A DNA stretch of 56,738 nt from a virus. Location: positions 1-56,738 of IMG/VR virus record IMGVR_UViG_3300020733_000003. The stretch is one strand, 5' to 3'. A program made the position numbers and the translations under genes. The notes under the pieces were generated by a model. The model worked only from the letters and a program-made list of their open reading frames with translations, was not told where the DNA came from and did not search any database. Shown piece by piece: positions 42,301 through 47,485 of this stretch (positions are counted from its first letter, which is position 1; every line of letters starts with the position of its first letter).

Positions 42301-42469
42301 GGATCTAGAGCAGTTTGGCTCTGAAGCTATCCCCGGTGCGGTTAAGTCTATCGCCAAGGGGTTGGATTACGGCAACGAAAGGCAAGCCAACACATTGCCT
42401 GAAAAGTTGCAGTCAGGAATTCCAATCTTGAGAAATCAACTGCCGCTGAAACCCAAAACAGGACAGTAA
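33362..42469 (+). CDS. Giant polyvalent internal virion protein (3035 residues)
   Basis: Starts with two copies of PPIDFSDIVAKYN-type repeats (about 12-25 and 48-61) in a Pro/Gln-rich leader. Tandem TAESPLGPQSAP repeats lie near 570-600, with a Thr/Pro linker to about 905. Further on come coiled coils, then a domain (about 1755-1850) with LWNDVLRAVHDAIAHGAYG and TETRGQNSWVNFG, a hallmark of phage polyvalent proteins carrying an HD/H motif. A following domain has IMYAGGKDTHLGGQGYDV. One membrane-like helix (VGTVGLVTLGYVLAKNGYL) lies near 2865. Polyvalent proteins enter the cell with the DNA and carry several effector domains. The function of each domain is inferred. Confidence 0.7.
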   Translation: MANLDPSQNNNSPIDFSDIVAKYNKTQPQSSNGVQPPAGGNSTSNNNPPIDFSDIVAKYNNQAPQQPQSGSQAISGFAPPPGMPPLRGLLGTPNPDDGDVTIVPDSTPFQSPKAGKRKQQSAPAFSMTPSTGSTRSDLIARAVALHNNPVLGQSDPQHLKALTDVLSYLAAAPATGFFGKFPVSVTQPPAPTIPRAPGLGGALLGYQAQITPPQGGYNQAMAGLNLGHQSAPMQAGVGLLLPSWATQQPVNPSVISQAATGLDLGHQGAIEDQPISTTAPNWHPGRGMMFGEGQGYNLPEGYNPATPISNVAQALEQHGADFLASAIKHGGGHGFEEPMSYAKQFDPETQLGSRDIQMAGQFGRSINTAHKLVAQNIDTSNPIGKTTATIAHGLIEAVNQTPAVLDPIQRVAFPLQILSNIPESVQYVGNAMNDLASGDPQKMGVAAIQVAGLLMLARHGLHAGSDIAIDSALKSRGLTPEQIDGAKTILGEANDYAKQHGMVVDASGQVVPVTAPTGRVAQLIGNIRSKYSPLFRFNQLSGIGDRLGEATEPTQSSNQAPVEAGTAESPLGPQSAPVTQPTTPAETGTAESPLGPQSAPVQGFQTDTAGFLAHNTWQSEAQRLLDQMPQLRQEANARGEGRTTSSQLRKMEQDLRRGLATGVAPDWLLDQLSDEYRNTPQITQHSLTITPSSPIEGASPSVTFAHENWSTLGQALVEHAERTGDPNLGFIRSQAEISARQGRPTPELITAIADWHADLNPTPEHLAAIISSMNPDELAKMQRNIGVNNGTELNAAIQHNTTQSATTSEAGTGEPSPEGGKTNAVAGANAKPAPNDQGGEALNGEPTAVTTGAGDATKPRPVIPAPESTTGATTEPTATPAANPASANEPTGGATAIATRPTTEAVTEHEGQTDYITGARKSVTSAERAARGLSPVSMQEYSMPQHEYEPARQAIMKGEIHPTELAEEVANKPRNLTHLELNALVYHRATLIEEYNANVRATAEHSDPNTIAELKARNELLSHQLDINEQALTRSGRVTSAALNARKLMIKPDYSPAVVNGLAAQAKGQPLTPEERAKADKVGQENVEAKQKLQDAKAKQDEVKAQRVAKKAESLPIDVNRDTIEQLKAELRKNAEEFRKKGGNPRGPEAGQALLGPEFLEYAGKQTSILGQIVKEYVKAGIGTVDRLLRELTKEGITELVGRPVDKATVKRLLASDAKFTVFDKGALRYKPSVLGEFEDLLPQQQQDIESLKAYGKAALAKVLTQDSKLPLENQKVAPALKRVVGDILAQGQVGDTRLVETELDKLDINLDRSDLKQFLKGQGSTVGALGNIYKRPLGEASLTMFAGERLAGFNELWKRALDAHSNGDTATFDTIARHITDRTQAFMDHVFAGTGIEAKVSHGFGTFQGDFEPSIRAEIHIPGSMSNAEAMQIVEARLAHIGQSTSQKNIYMRTDVHPDTPIGDTGEHGVTIEPQYEIELTRPVTNEEYNQAVEQSGLQAGSLTNDRKSILVHGLGETDATKDEFARKVRTLIKALHDQGLHGRTTAGTIELRNLGSSDAEVGGFGNPRNPEAFRSYKDIISGASPEQKFSGSALNGPRDNVWIRKDINATFRRFISSVKGLADDSVGTDSVPDNISYKRTPKGTEQQYNVADHFDAMPQDDTHPYVKKAYKELVDELDQQWRSLNLRVEFMPKGEDGNMSDYYGTDSKKVFQDIRDNNHLYIFPTEEGYGEEGQGESKNPLLEQSPYKTADGKPMLWNDVLRAVHDAIAHGAYGASFGPNGEELAFVTHALVTKSPWAIWALATETRGQNSWVNFGPQVRDASGKLLPEGERPAKADLKYADQKSGLLPVDDLKTGIPEIDNKIKTLPTDYNSATGDKPATNVEPDGFKSVADSKTPAGSLDASERVKQKATPRVATKEDLEPHLRQGKTPVNIHMADRTMVGTYVDPKTGATAELHGGSDYPLQPDKLGKVAWAVEKPGFRLATHDNPGLVIMYAGGKDTHLGGQGYDVAAAIIKKAVELNKITEQEAVDQYNKAISATDAARSAKLPKAETLDDVLNGLANYKSTSFQSRTATMKSLFHKDWTKAKGLSNWEEIRDGMEDPRAKKYAPGDILTLLHVDPDAESTSAEEAGVEKHPVYSYVIKGTSLGHVPEGHSIVTLVPEHFATKTYSRGGKSLGGRSNYAMVDTDRLSQVVEPNPDIAGERARIAENEKLNQQKERAEKNAPEVPVEPPKIKSLVADFLSEVKQHYEDIGRNQSAPRIKREGGHASIFNDMAILGAKTAYSLGKLVVGVAKLGFNSLDELLTNVNEELKDHDIQITKRLLTQVLNEHGPNVLAEHTNDLRKKAILEAAKNAKFGDTLSAIADQVRQQHPDTTIDHVVDALAPKPGEPNPPTETQKAQTDLRKQAAIQRRINDFQNGVKPTKTPAPEASPALQAIREQEAVVKGGVKRATLQSAKAGKFNVDEILADVQKDFPDATRSDVMSALKDKAKDTKALTPEQLNINKAKKIATLTGKTEEINEAVANQTYTKPEAKAKEEKAVDADVAKAEFEYKQAQDRANRFIKSQEITPKATAVRQKLRAMMVSSFGIPLKVGTSFLMKSAADTVGALPAKAYDNLFKQVTGVQGVDISSLSHVKAGLENAKTKFSINRLINILKGEESPSADVETSFHRINSGKGKLTKATDVAANAIFGTHSALYSPLLDYGQGKAASELSSLYAKNFPGQQLAPEQVRANMPEELAKKAKTEGQEGILMNPNVLANAWMNERPLNSTAMGQIAGIGSTLLLPTPGVSFNSFGRFLEHTPLGFGKTAIEQAGAIKNAKLARTLAASGDMEGANAARLQAMFKQREASKTFGRAAVGTVGLVTLGYVLAKNGYLSGLYNKDTNESAPTHGVIHVGPIDWNIEESPVGKVMALGALWAEAEKNAPSDPEQWLMNVLTANAKHWASELTLNAIAEAFPLTSPARTINNLRTPGGREKDLEQFGSEAIPGAVKSIAKGLDYGNERQANTLPEKLQSGIPILRNQLPLKPKTGQ
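33396..33543 (+). repeat. 40-base direct repeat in the giant gene, copies 33396-33435 and 33504-33543
   Basis: Perfect 40-base identity, in frame (period 108 bases, 36 codons), encoding the repeated PPIDFSDIVAKYN motif. Nucleotide identity implies recent duplication or gene conversion rather than only protein-level selection. Confidence 0.95.
35052..35163 (+). repeat. 43-base direct repeat in the giant gene, copies 35052-35094 and 35121-35163
   Basis: Perfect identity, in frame (period 69 bases, 23 codons), encoding GTAESPLGPQSAP twice. It lies in a flexible linker, so copy number could change without breaking a fold. Confidence 0.95.
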
Positions 42470-42517
42470 CCTCCTAACGCAATAAAATCCCCCCCCCCCG
42501 AGTCGCCAACCTCCATG

Positions 42518-42523
42518 TATAAT
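42518..42523 (+). promoter_or_regulatory. Possible -10 element before the basic-protein genes
   Basis: TATAAT 32 bases before the ATG at 42556, after a C-run at 42488-42499. No -35 at 17 bases upstream, so weak. The leader contains AGGCGGCTC and AAAGAGG as ribosome binding site. Confidence 0.3.
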
Positions 42524-42555
42524 GCAGAGTAGGCGGCTCAAAGAGGATATTACCG

Positions 42556-42858
42556 ATGAAGAAAGTTGAGCCAGCTAAGGGAAAGAAATCCCCTATCCTA
42601 CCGAAAGGTTTTGAGCAATCCAAGTACGACAACGATAAGGGCGTCAAGGAAGGCTCAGCCGCTGACATGAAGCGAGATGTCAAGGAGGCAAAGCAGATGA
42701 AGAAAGACATGGCCCCCAAGGGCAAACCCAAGGGATTGGAAGTCAAGATCGAGGCCAAGCCGATGTCTAAGGACGATATGGCCAAGCGAGAGAAGCAGAT
42801 CCGCGAATCCGTTGGCTCTCCTCGTTCCGACATCATGCCGATGAAGAGGAAGTATTAA
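42556..42858 (+). CDS. Basic Lys-rich protein
   Basis: 100 residues, about one quarter lysine, helical and charged (KRDVKEAKQMKKDMAPKGK, SKDDMAKREKQIRE). Likely a nucleic-acid-associated or virion protein; such proteins are common beside fibre genes in phages. Followed one base later by the next small basic gene. No recognised family. Confidence 0.6.
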   Translation: MKKVEPAKGKKSPILPKGFEQSKYDNDKGVKEGSAADMKRDVKEAKQMKKDMAPKGKPKGLEVKIEAKPMSKDDMAKREKQIRESVGSPRSDIMPMKRKY

Positions 42859-42859
42859 G

Positions 42860-43057
42860 ATGGCCGCCAAGAAGAAAGACGGCGGCAATTGGATTGCCAA
42901 GGCCACCGAGAACAAGGGTGGGCTTCATCGTGCGCTCGGCGTCCCCGAGGGGAAGAATATCCCCAAGTCGAAGGTCGCCAAGGCCGCATCCAAGCCCGGA
43001 AAGGTTGGTAAGGAAGCACGTCTAGCCGAGACCCTGAGCAAGCTTCGCAAGAAGTAG
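42860..43057 (+). CDS. Small basic phage protein
   Basis: 65 residues: GGNWIAKATENKGGLHRALGVPEGKNIP then KVAKAASKPGKVGKEARLAETLSKL, a motif order found in many phage microproteins of unknown function (tryptophan, GGLHR.LGV..GK.IP, basic tail). Start one base after the previous stop region; AAGTATTAAG gives little ribosome binding, so coupling is likely. Confidence 0.65.
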   Translation: MAAKKKDGGNWIAKATENKGGLHRALGVPEGKNIPKSKVAKAASKPGKVGKEARLAETLSKLRKK

Positions 43058-43090
43058 GCCATCCATAATACTCTCGCTGAACAAGCGATT

Positions 43091-43116
43091 AGGCCGCCCT
43101 AAGTTACGGGGCGGCC
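43091..43116 (+). terminator. Strong hairpin after the basic genes
   Basis: AGGCCGCCC (43091-43099) pairs with GGGCGGCCT (43108-43116), 9 GC-rich pairs, loop TAAGTTAC. No U-run follows (CCCAAGATTG), so it may pause transcription or stabilise mRNA ends rather than terminate fully. Confidence 0.5.
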
Positions 43117-43150
43117 TCCCAAGATTGAAACCAGAAGTTAAGGAAACCCA

Positions 43151-43495
43151 ATGAGCCATCCAATGAATACTTTGTGGGAGTTCACGATTACGATCGCGTC
43201 CTCTTCGACTCCGAACTTGATCTTCGATGGATCGTCGGGCATTCGGGCTATGCCGCCCATGCAACTTAGCGGGTTGAGGATCACCAATACCAACCAAGCG
43301 GGGACGGTTTACCTTGGCACCAATGATAGCTTCAGTGGCGCTCCGGGTCTTACGACGACCAACTTCTGGAAGCAACTCGGCCCCCGAGAGGCTCTCCTTA
43401 ATAACGACGTTTTGATGGGGCGAGGCCAAATTCAGCACCTTGCGATCATCTCCGACGGAACATCCTGCACTGTCAGGGTTGAGGTGTTACAGTAA
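43151..43495 (+). CDS. Hypothetical beta-rich virion protein
   Basis: 114 residues. Strands and glycine turns (FTITIASSSTPNLIFDG, GTVYLGTNDSFSGAPG, IQHLAIISDGTSCTVRVEV) resemble small phage proteins adjacent to fibres and could be a fibre-associated cap. TAATG overlap to the following gene couples their translation. Confidence 0.6.
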   Translation: MSHPMNTLWEFTITIASSSTPNLIFDGSSGIRAMPPMQLSGLRITNTNQAGTVYLGTNDSFSGAPGLTTTNFWKQLGPREALLNNDVLMGRGQIQHLAIISDGTSCTVRVEVLQ

Positions 43496-44613
43496 TGCCA
43501 GAAAACGGTGTTTATAATTCAGCTACACAAACCTTTGTTTCGGGATCTGAGGTTCCACTCCAGACTGATGTTAACGGGAACCTCAAGGTTTCCCTCACTG
43601 GTAGCTCAGGTACAAGTAACGTTTCCATCGTCAGCCCTGTCGATGGATCGGGCTATGTAAATGTCGACGTTCAAACTTCGGCACTGCCAACAGGGGCGGC
43701 TACGTCGGCAAATCAGACCAACGGCACACAGCAGGCAAAGATTGCTGACGGAACGAATGTTGCTGGCCCGTTACTTATAGGTGACGTTAACTCTCTTCCT
43801 ATAAGCCAAAATGCAAAAGAGTCTACATACACTTTGACGGGAAGTCCAAACGCCGGGGTAGTAATTGGACCCGGAACATCTGGCTCAATGACGTCAATTG
43901 ATACACTGGGATATACCAGTGTATCAATCCAAGTTATTACGTTTGGGACGGGAGTCACTTCTCTTAGCTATCAAGAGTCAGGCAATAATTCCGCATTCGT
44001 TACTCAGGGGGTTTACCCATGGTCTGGGACGGGCAGTGCTGGAACCATCGCTGGAACTATTAACTCGACTACAACTATTTACACGACGGACCTCCGCAGT
44101 AGATATATCCAATTAATTACAGGGCAGAATCAAACAGGAGGACAAACGCAGGTTGTTGTAACGCTTCGTACCTCATCCATGGCTCGGGGTTCGGTGATGA
44201 CGATCGCTGGATTAGTGGCCGTCCTTGCCAATGCCGCCTCGACTGGCACCGCCCTTGCGTCAGCCGCCCGAACCGCAACCACGACATCAGCCGCGATTAC
44301 GAACAACAACTTCACGAAACTTCGTGTTTACATCAACGTGACCGCCGCATCTGGAACGGGAGGCCTTCAGCTTCAATTGCTTGCAAAGGATCCGGTAACT
44401 GCCGCTTACAATGCCATGCACTCAGCCCAGCCAGCGGCCCCGATTACGGCAATCGGAGAGTATTACTTCGATTACACCCCGGCCGCGGTAGCCGCAATCG
44501 GAGGAGCTTCAGCGGCCTTCAGTATCTTCCCGCCGTCATCCCTCGAGACAAAGATTGTGCATGGAGATGCCTCGAGCTACACGTACTCAGTCGGATACGA
44601 GTTAATCAACTAA
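43495..44613 (+). CDS. Fibre-like virion protein
   Basis: 372 residues. N-terminus GVYNSATQTFVSGSEVPLQTDVNGNL, the usual ALPTGAATSANQT linker found in many phage fibre and baseplate proteins, then Ser/Thr/Gly-rich beta sequence and a terminal domain (FTKLRVYINVTAASGTGGLQL). Likely a receptor-facing or appendage protein. Receptor unknown. Confidence 0.6.
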   Translation: MPENGVYNSATQTFVSGSEVPLQTDVNGNLKVSLTGSSGTSNVSIVSPVDGSGYVNVDVQTSALPTGAATSANQTNGTQQAKIADGTNVAGPLLIGDVNSLPISQNAKESTYTLTGSPNAGVVIGPGTSGSMTSIDTLGYTSVSIQVITFGTGVTSLSYQESGNNSAFVTQGVYPWSGTGSAGTIAGTINSTTTIYTTDLRSRYIQLITGQNQTGGQTQVVVTLRTSSMARGSVMTIAGLVAVLANAASTGTALASAARTATTTSAAITNNNFTKLRVYINVTAASGTGGLQLQLLAKDPVTAAYNAMHSAQPAAPITAIGEYYFDYTPAAVAAIGGASAAFSIFPPSSLETKIVHGDASSYTYSVGYELIN

Positions 44614-44623
44614 GGAGAACGAA

Positions 44624-44818
44624 ATGGCTAACCCAATCTTTCAGGACAATGATGAAGCAGGGAATATCCGTCGTCAATTGGAGCTGGTTGCGACCAACGA
44701 CACCACAGTAACGGTTAATGTGACCTATCCTGATCACCCTGACTATCCTGCTGAAGTGCAAACACCTACAATCGCCGCATGGAACGCAATCAAGGCGATA
44801 GCCGCTCAGATTCAGTGA
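44624..44818 (+). CDS. Hypothetical small protein
   Basis: 64 residues, MANPIFQDNDEAGNIRRQ, mixed beta and a C-terminal helix (AAWNAIKAIAAQIQ). AAGGAGAACGA upstream. Between the fibre-like gene and the exported protein. No family recognised. Confidence 0.55.
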   Translation: MANPIFQDNDEAGNIRRQLELVATNDTTVTVNVTYPDHPDYPAEVQTPTIAAWNAIKAIAAQIQ

Positions 44819-44823
44819 CCCTC

Positions 44824-45057
44824 ATGAAGAAATTTGCATCTCTCTTAATCGGCACTCTCGCTTGCATTTCGCTCTTGGGGACATCGTCGCCAAAACAAGT
44901 TGTTAATGTAAGGACAATTGAATACTACACTTCAGCCATTATGGATTCCGCGACAGTGCAGTCAAATACTCAAAGCACTTGGCAAATTGCCCCAAACTTA
45001 ACAGATATTGGCGGTGGTATTTGGGTTGACGGTAAACTTGTTGACCTGCCTCAGTAA
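44824..45057 (+). CDS. Small exported protein
   Basis: 77 residues from ATG 44824: MKK, hydrophobic FASLLIGTLACISLLG, then a polar mature part. This is a signal peptide; the cysteine in TLAC is one residue off a good lipobox, so a lipoprotein is possible but weak. The longer open frame starts inside the previous gene. An envelope function in the infected cell or a virion surface part are both possible. Confidence 0.55.
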   Translation: MKKFASLLIGTLACISLLGTSSPKQVVNVRTIEYYTSAIMDSATVQSNTQSTWQIAPNLTDIGGGIWVDGKLVDLPQ

Positions 45058-45071
45058 TAAAAGGAGAAATC

Positions 45072-45368
45072 ATGCAAACCAAAGCAACCCTTACAGTCAC
45101 TTCCCCTGAATTCCTCAACCCACTGGTTGTCGATATCCAAGAGAGCTTTTCAATCCCATTTGGTGCTGATCTAGTCATCACCGCTGATTCTCCAACTGGA
45201 ACGGACGTCGAGAACATTACGGCAAGCCTCAAGGTCGCAGGGATCGAGATCGTGAACAACAAGCTCATCGAGCAGTTTAAGATCGATCTTCCAACTCTCG
45301 TTGGTCACTTCATCTCCCAGATCATTGTCGGAGTTGACGCCAAGATTGTTCTTGAGATCAAGAGCTAA
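45072..45368 (+). CDS. Hypothetical beta-rich protein, last gene of the plus operon
   Basis: 98 residues, MQTKATLTVTSPEFLNPL. Strands and a helix (FSIPFGADLVITADS, LIEQFKIDLPTLVGHFISQI). AAAGGAGAAATC upstream. The terminator at 45387 follows. No recognised family. Confidence 0.6.
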   Translation: MQTKATLTVTSPEFLNPLVVDIQESFSIPFGADLVITADSPTGTDVENITASLKVAGIEIVNNKLIEQFKIDLPTLVGHFISQIIVGVDAKIVLEIKS

Positions 45369-45386
45369 TTCGTAGCCATACGATAA

Positions 45387-45428
45387 AAGCCCCTGCGACT
45401 GCCTTAGAACAGCTACAGGGGCTTCTTT
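45387..45428. terminator. Bidirectional terminator between convergent operons
   Basis: AAGCCCCTG (45387-45395) pairs with CAGGGGCTT (45416-45424), 9 bp, loop of 20. TTCTTT follows on the plus side and TTTTAT on the minus side. It separates the structural operon ending at 45368 from the recombination operon ending at 45442. Confidence 0.85.
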
Positions 45429-45441
45429 GTGTCTGAAGAGG

Positions 45442-45687
45442 CTAATTGATCAGGAGTGTCCCAGATTCAGTTCTAGGTGCCGATTCGCATAGCCTGACAA
45501 CTTCCTTTAACTCTTCGATGGTCATGTCGGCAAGCTTGATCTTGTGGCTCCTTATCCCAAGTTCTTTGGCCAGCCATCGGTAGGCTTTGCGCCTCGCGGC
45601 ATTTGACTCCAGTTCTTCTCCTGTTTGCCATAGGCTGTTGAAGAGTGCAAACGCTCGTCTCTTCAGCTTGCGTCGTTCGTTGATCAT
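45442..45687 (-). CDS. DUF3268-like protein without zinc finger
   Basis: 81 residues from ATG 45687, placed two bases after the MBL gene stop with GCAGGAG upstream; an ATG at 45714 lacks a site. KRRAFALFNSLWQTGEEL, RRKAYRWLAKELGI and the final TIEELKEVVRLC match the C-terminal half of DUF3268 phage proteins. The usual N-terminal CxxC zinc ribbon is absent. Accompanies RecT modules in phages. Function unknown. Confidence 0.65.
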   Translation of the reverse strand: MINERRKLKRRAFALFNSLWQTGEELESNAARRKAYRWLAKELGIRSHKIKLADMTIEELKEVVRLCESAPRTESGTLLIN

Positions 45688-45689
45688 GT

Positions 45690-46412
45690 CTACTTTTCTC
45701 CTGCGATAAAGCATGGCCGTCCAGTGGCTTCCTCAACTCTGCGCTTAAAGTTGTCAGCGTTTGAGTTGCCATCGGAAAGATGAAGGAGATGGACCTCCTC
45801 CGTCTTGGATAGGTCGTTGCTCGATAGGATCTTGAGTGCGGTGTTGATCGACATATGGGAATCGAAGACACGCTTGGCGACGATCGGGTCGAGTTTATGA
45901 TTTGCAATGTTCCGCTTGACTATTTCTGGGTCATAGTTTGCTTCAATGGCAAAGATGGTGATCCCCTCGATGCCCGAATAGTCAAAGTAGACGGCGTCCG
46001 TCAGGTAGAGAAGTCTGCCACCGTTGTTGCTGTCGATGACGAAGCCCATGGTCCCGCTGACGTTGCGATCATGCCTGACCTCAAACGGCATCACTTTGAA
46101 TGGCCCAACCTGAACTTGCTCCTCATGATTCAAAAGTCTCACTCGGTGGTGGCCCATGACTTGAAGAGTCCTTGCGGTCTCCTCGCTCGCGTAGCATTCA
46201 ACCCCAGAATCCATGAGCCTCTTGGCTGACTTGCCGTGGTCGCCGTGAGCATGGCTGATCAGACAACCAGCAAGCTTTGTCAGTCTAAACCCGGAAGCGA
46301 TCTGCATTTCCTTGATGCTGACTCCAGCCTCGATTGCGAGGAACTCCTCACCGTTGGTGACGGTGTAGAAGTTCCCCTTAGATCCCGAGTGATGGGGGTC
46401 GAATCTCAGCAT
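45690..46412 (-). CDS. MBL-fold metallohydrolase
   Basis: 240 residues. SHAHGDHG at 53-60 is the HxHxDH metal motif of the metallo-beta-lactamase fold, with LTDAVYF supplying the later aspartate and strand positions like the YycJ/WalJ group of phage and bacterial nuclease-like hydrolases. Commonly found beside phage RecT, where a DNA-processing role is suspected. Starts on the stop of recT (TGATG). Confidence 0.85.
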   Translation of the reverse strand: MLRFDPHHSGSKGNFYTVTNGEEFLAIEAGVSIKEMQIASGFRLTKLAGCLISHAHGDHGKSAKRLMDSGVECYASEETARTLQVMGHHRVRLLNHEEQVQVGPFKVMPFEVRHDRNVSGTMGFVIDSNNGGRLLYLTDAVYFDYSGIEGITIFAIEANYDPEIVKRNIANHKLDPIVAKRVFDSHMSINTALKILSSNDLSKTEEVHLLHLSDGNSNADNFKRRVEEATGRPCFIAGEK

Positions 46413-47437
46413 CAGAAGTCCTCTTCCTCCTGAGTCTGCTCGATAACCTCTCCAGTTTCCTGATCGGCAGTCGACGTCTGCTCCTCTGGCTCCTGAGTTG
46501 GAGGATCCAGCGCAAGCTGTTTCTTCCCAGCGTTCTGATTGATCTCCTCGACCACGTCTGCTTCGATAGCCTCGACGTCAGCGTGTTCCAGCGCAACCAA
46601 GCTTGCGGCATTGACCTTTGCAGGGTCGAGGGGGATGGTCGACGCGACTCGGAGGACGACGGTCTTGTACATCATCTCCTGTCGGAACTTCTCGTCGTAC
46701 TCGGTGCCAGCCTTCTTCCCGTTCTGGTAGACCGTCTGCTCACCACCCCAGAACTCGACACCCTTGGATGCCTTCATCGCCTTCTCAAACTCCCGATACT
46801 GCACGATCACAACCCGGTTCTTCTTGGGATCGGCATACTGAATGTAGCCAAAACCTCCGATGACGGCTCCGGGTTTGAATGGGTTAGTCTGCTTGTAGCT
46901 GTACCACTCGATGCCATCGTCGTTCGTACCGTAGTCAAACTGATCCGTCTCAAAGACAAGCTTGTAGATGACCTTGAGTGGCTCCTCTGAGGCAAACTTG
47001 CGGCGACAGTGATCGACACCCATGTAGCCGATTCGGATATCGAGGTCGTACTTCTGGGTCCGCTTGTTCAGGTAGGGGATGACGTGCAGGTGGTTGGCGA
47101 TTGCGGCGTCCAAGTGCAGGCTAACACGGTTGACAGCATCCAAGGCCAACTTCTCCATGTTGGCGTTTGCCCATGTGATGGCTGGGTTGCCCTTAGTGTA
47201 GTCGTTCCCTGCCCGTTTGATCTCGGCGGCTTGCAGTGCGGCGTCGATCTTGACGTACAGGTGCTGGGCCATTGTCTTTTGCATATCGGACCAATTGACA
47301 CGGGTGCCAAGCTCTGCCTTGAATTGGCGCTCGACCTTGTTGGCAAAGGATAGCGAAGGAGTGATGTCGTTGGTCGCCTTGGCAATGCTTGTGTCGCTTG
47401 CCTTAACGGGTGCCATTTTGTTATTGTTCGTAGCCAT
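46412..47437 (-). CDS. recT: RecT-family single-strand annealing protein
   Basis: 341 residues. RecT hallmarks: helical N-terminus, GNPAITWANANMEKLALDAVNR-type region, then YLNKRTQKYDLDIRIGYMGVDHCRRK, TNPFKPGAVIGGFGYIQY, and a VVLRVASTIPLDP turn before an acidic, disordered tail (EEQTSTADQETGEVIEQTQ). It anneals complementary single strands in phage recombination. Partner exonuclease is not an obvious RecE/YqaJ gene; the SbcC-like ATPase upstream or the nuclease at 49804 may take that part. Confidence 0.85.
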   Translation of the reverse strand: MATNNNKMAPVKASDTSIAKATNDITPSLSFANKVERQFKAELGTRVNWSDMQKTMAQHLYVKIDAALQAAEIKRAGNDYTKGNPAITWANANMEKLALDAVNRVSLHLDAAIANHLHVIPYLNKRTQKYDLDIRIGYMGVDHCRRKFASEEPLKVIYKLVFETDQFDYGTNDDGIEWYSYKQTNPFKPGAVIGGFGYIQYADPKKNRVVIVQYREFEKAMKASKGVEFWGGEQTVYQNGKKAGTEYDEKFRQEMMYKTVVLRVASTIPLDPAKVNAASLVALEHADVEAIEADVVEEINQNAGKKQLALDPPTQEPEEQTSTADQETGEVIEQTQEEEDF

Positions 47438-47449
47438 TGTTTTATCCTT

Positions 47450-47471
47450 GCCCCTGCTTAACGGGAGGGGC
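47450..47471 (-). promoter_or_regulatory. Hairpin just before the recT ribosome binding site
   Basis: GCCCCT (47471-47466 minus strand) pairs with AGGGGC (47455-47450), 6 bp, loop of 10. AAGGATAAAACA with the start codon follows at once. It could tune recT translation or protect the message. Confidence 0.5.
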
Positions 47472-47485
47472 CACCGTGGTCGTAA

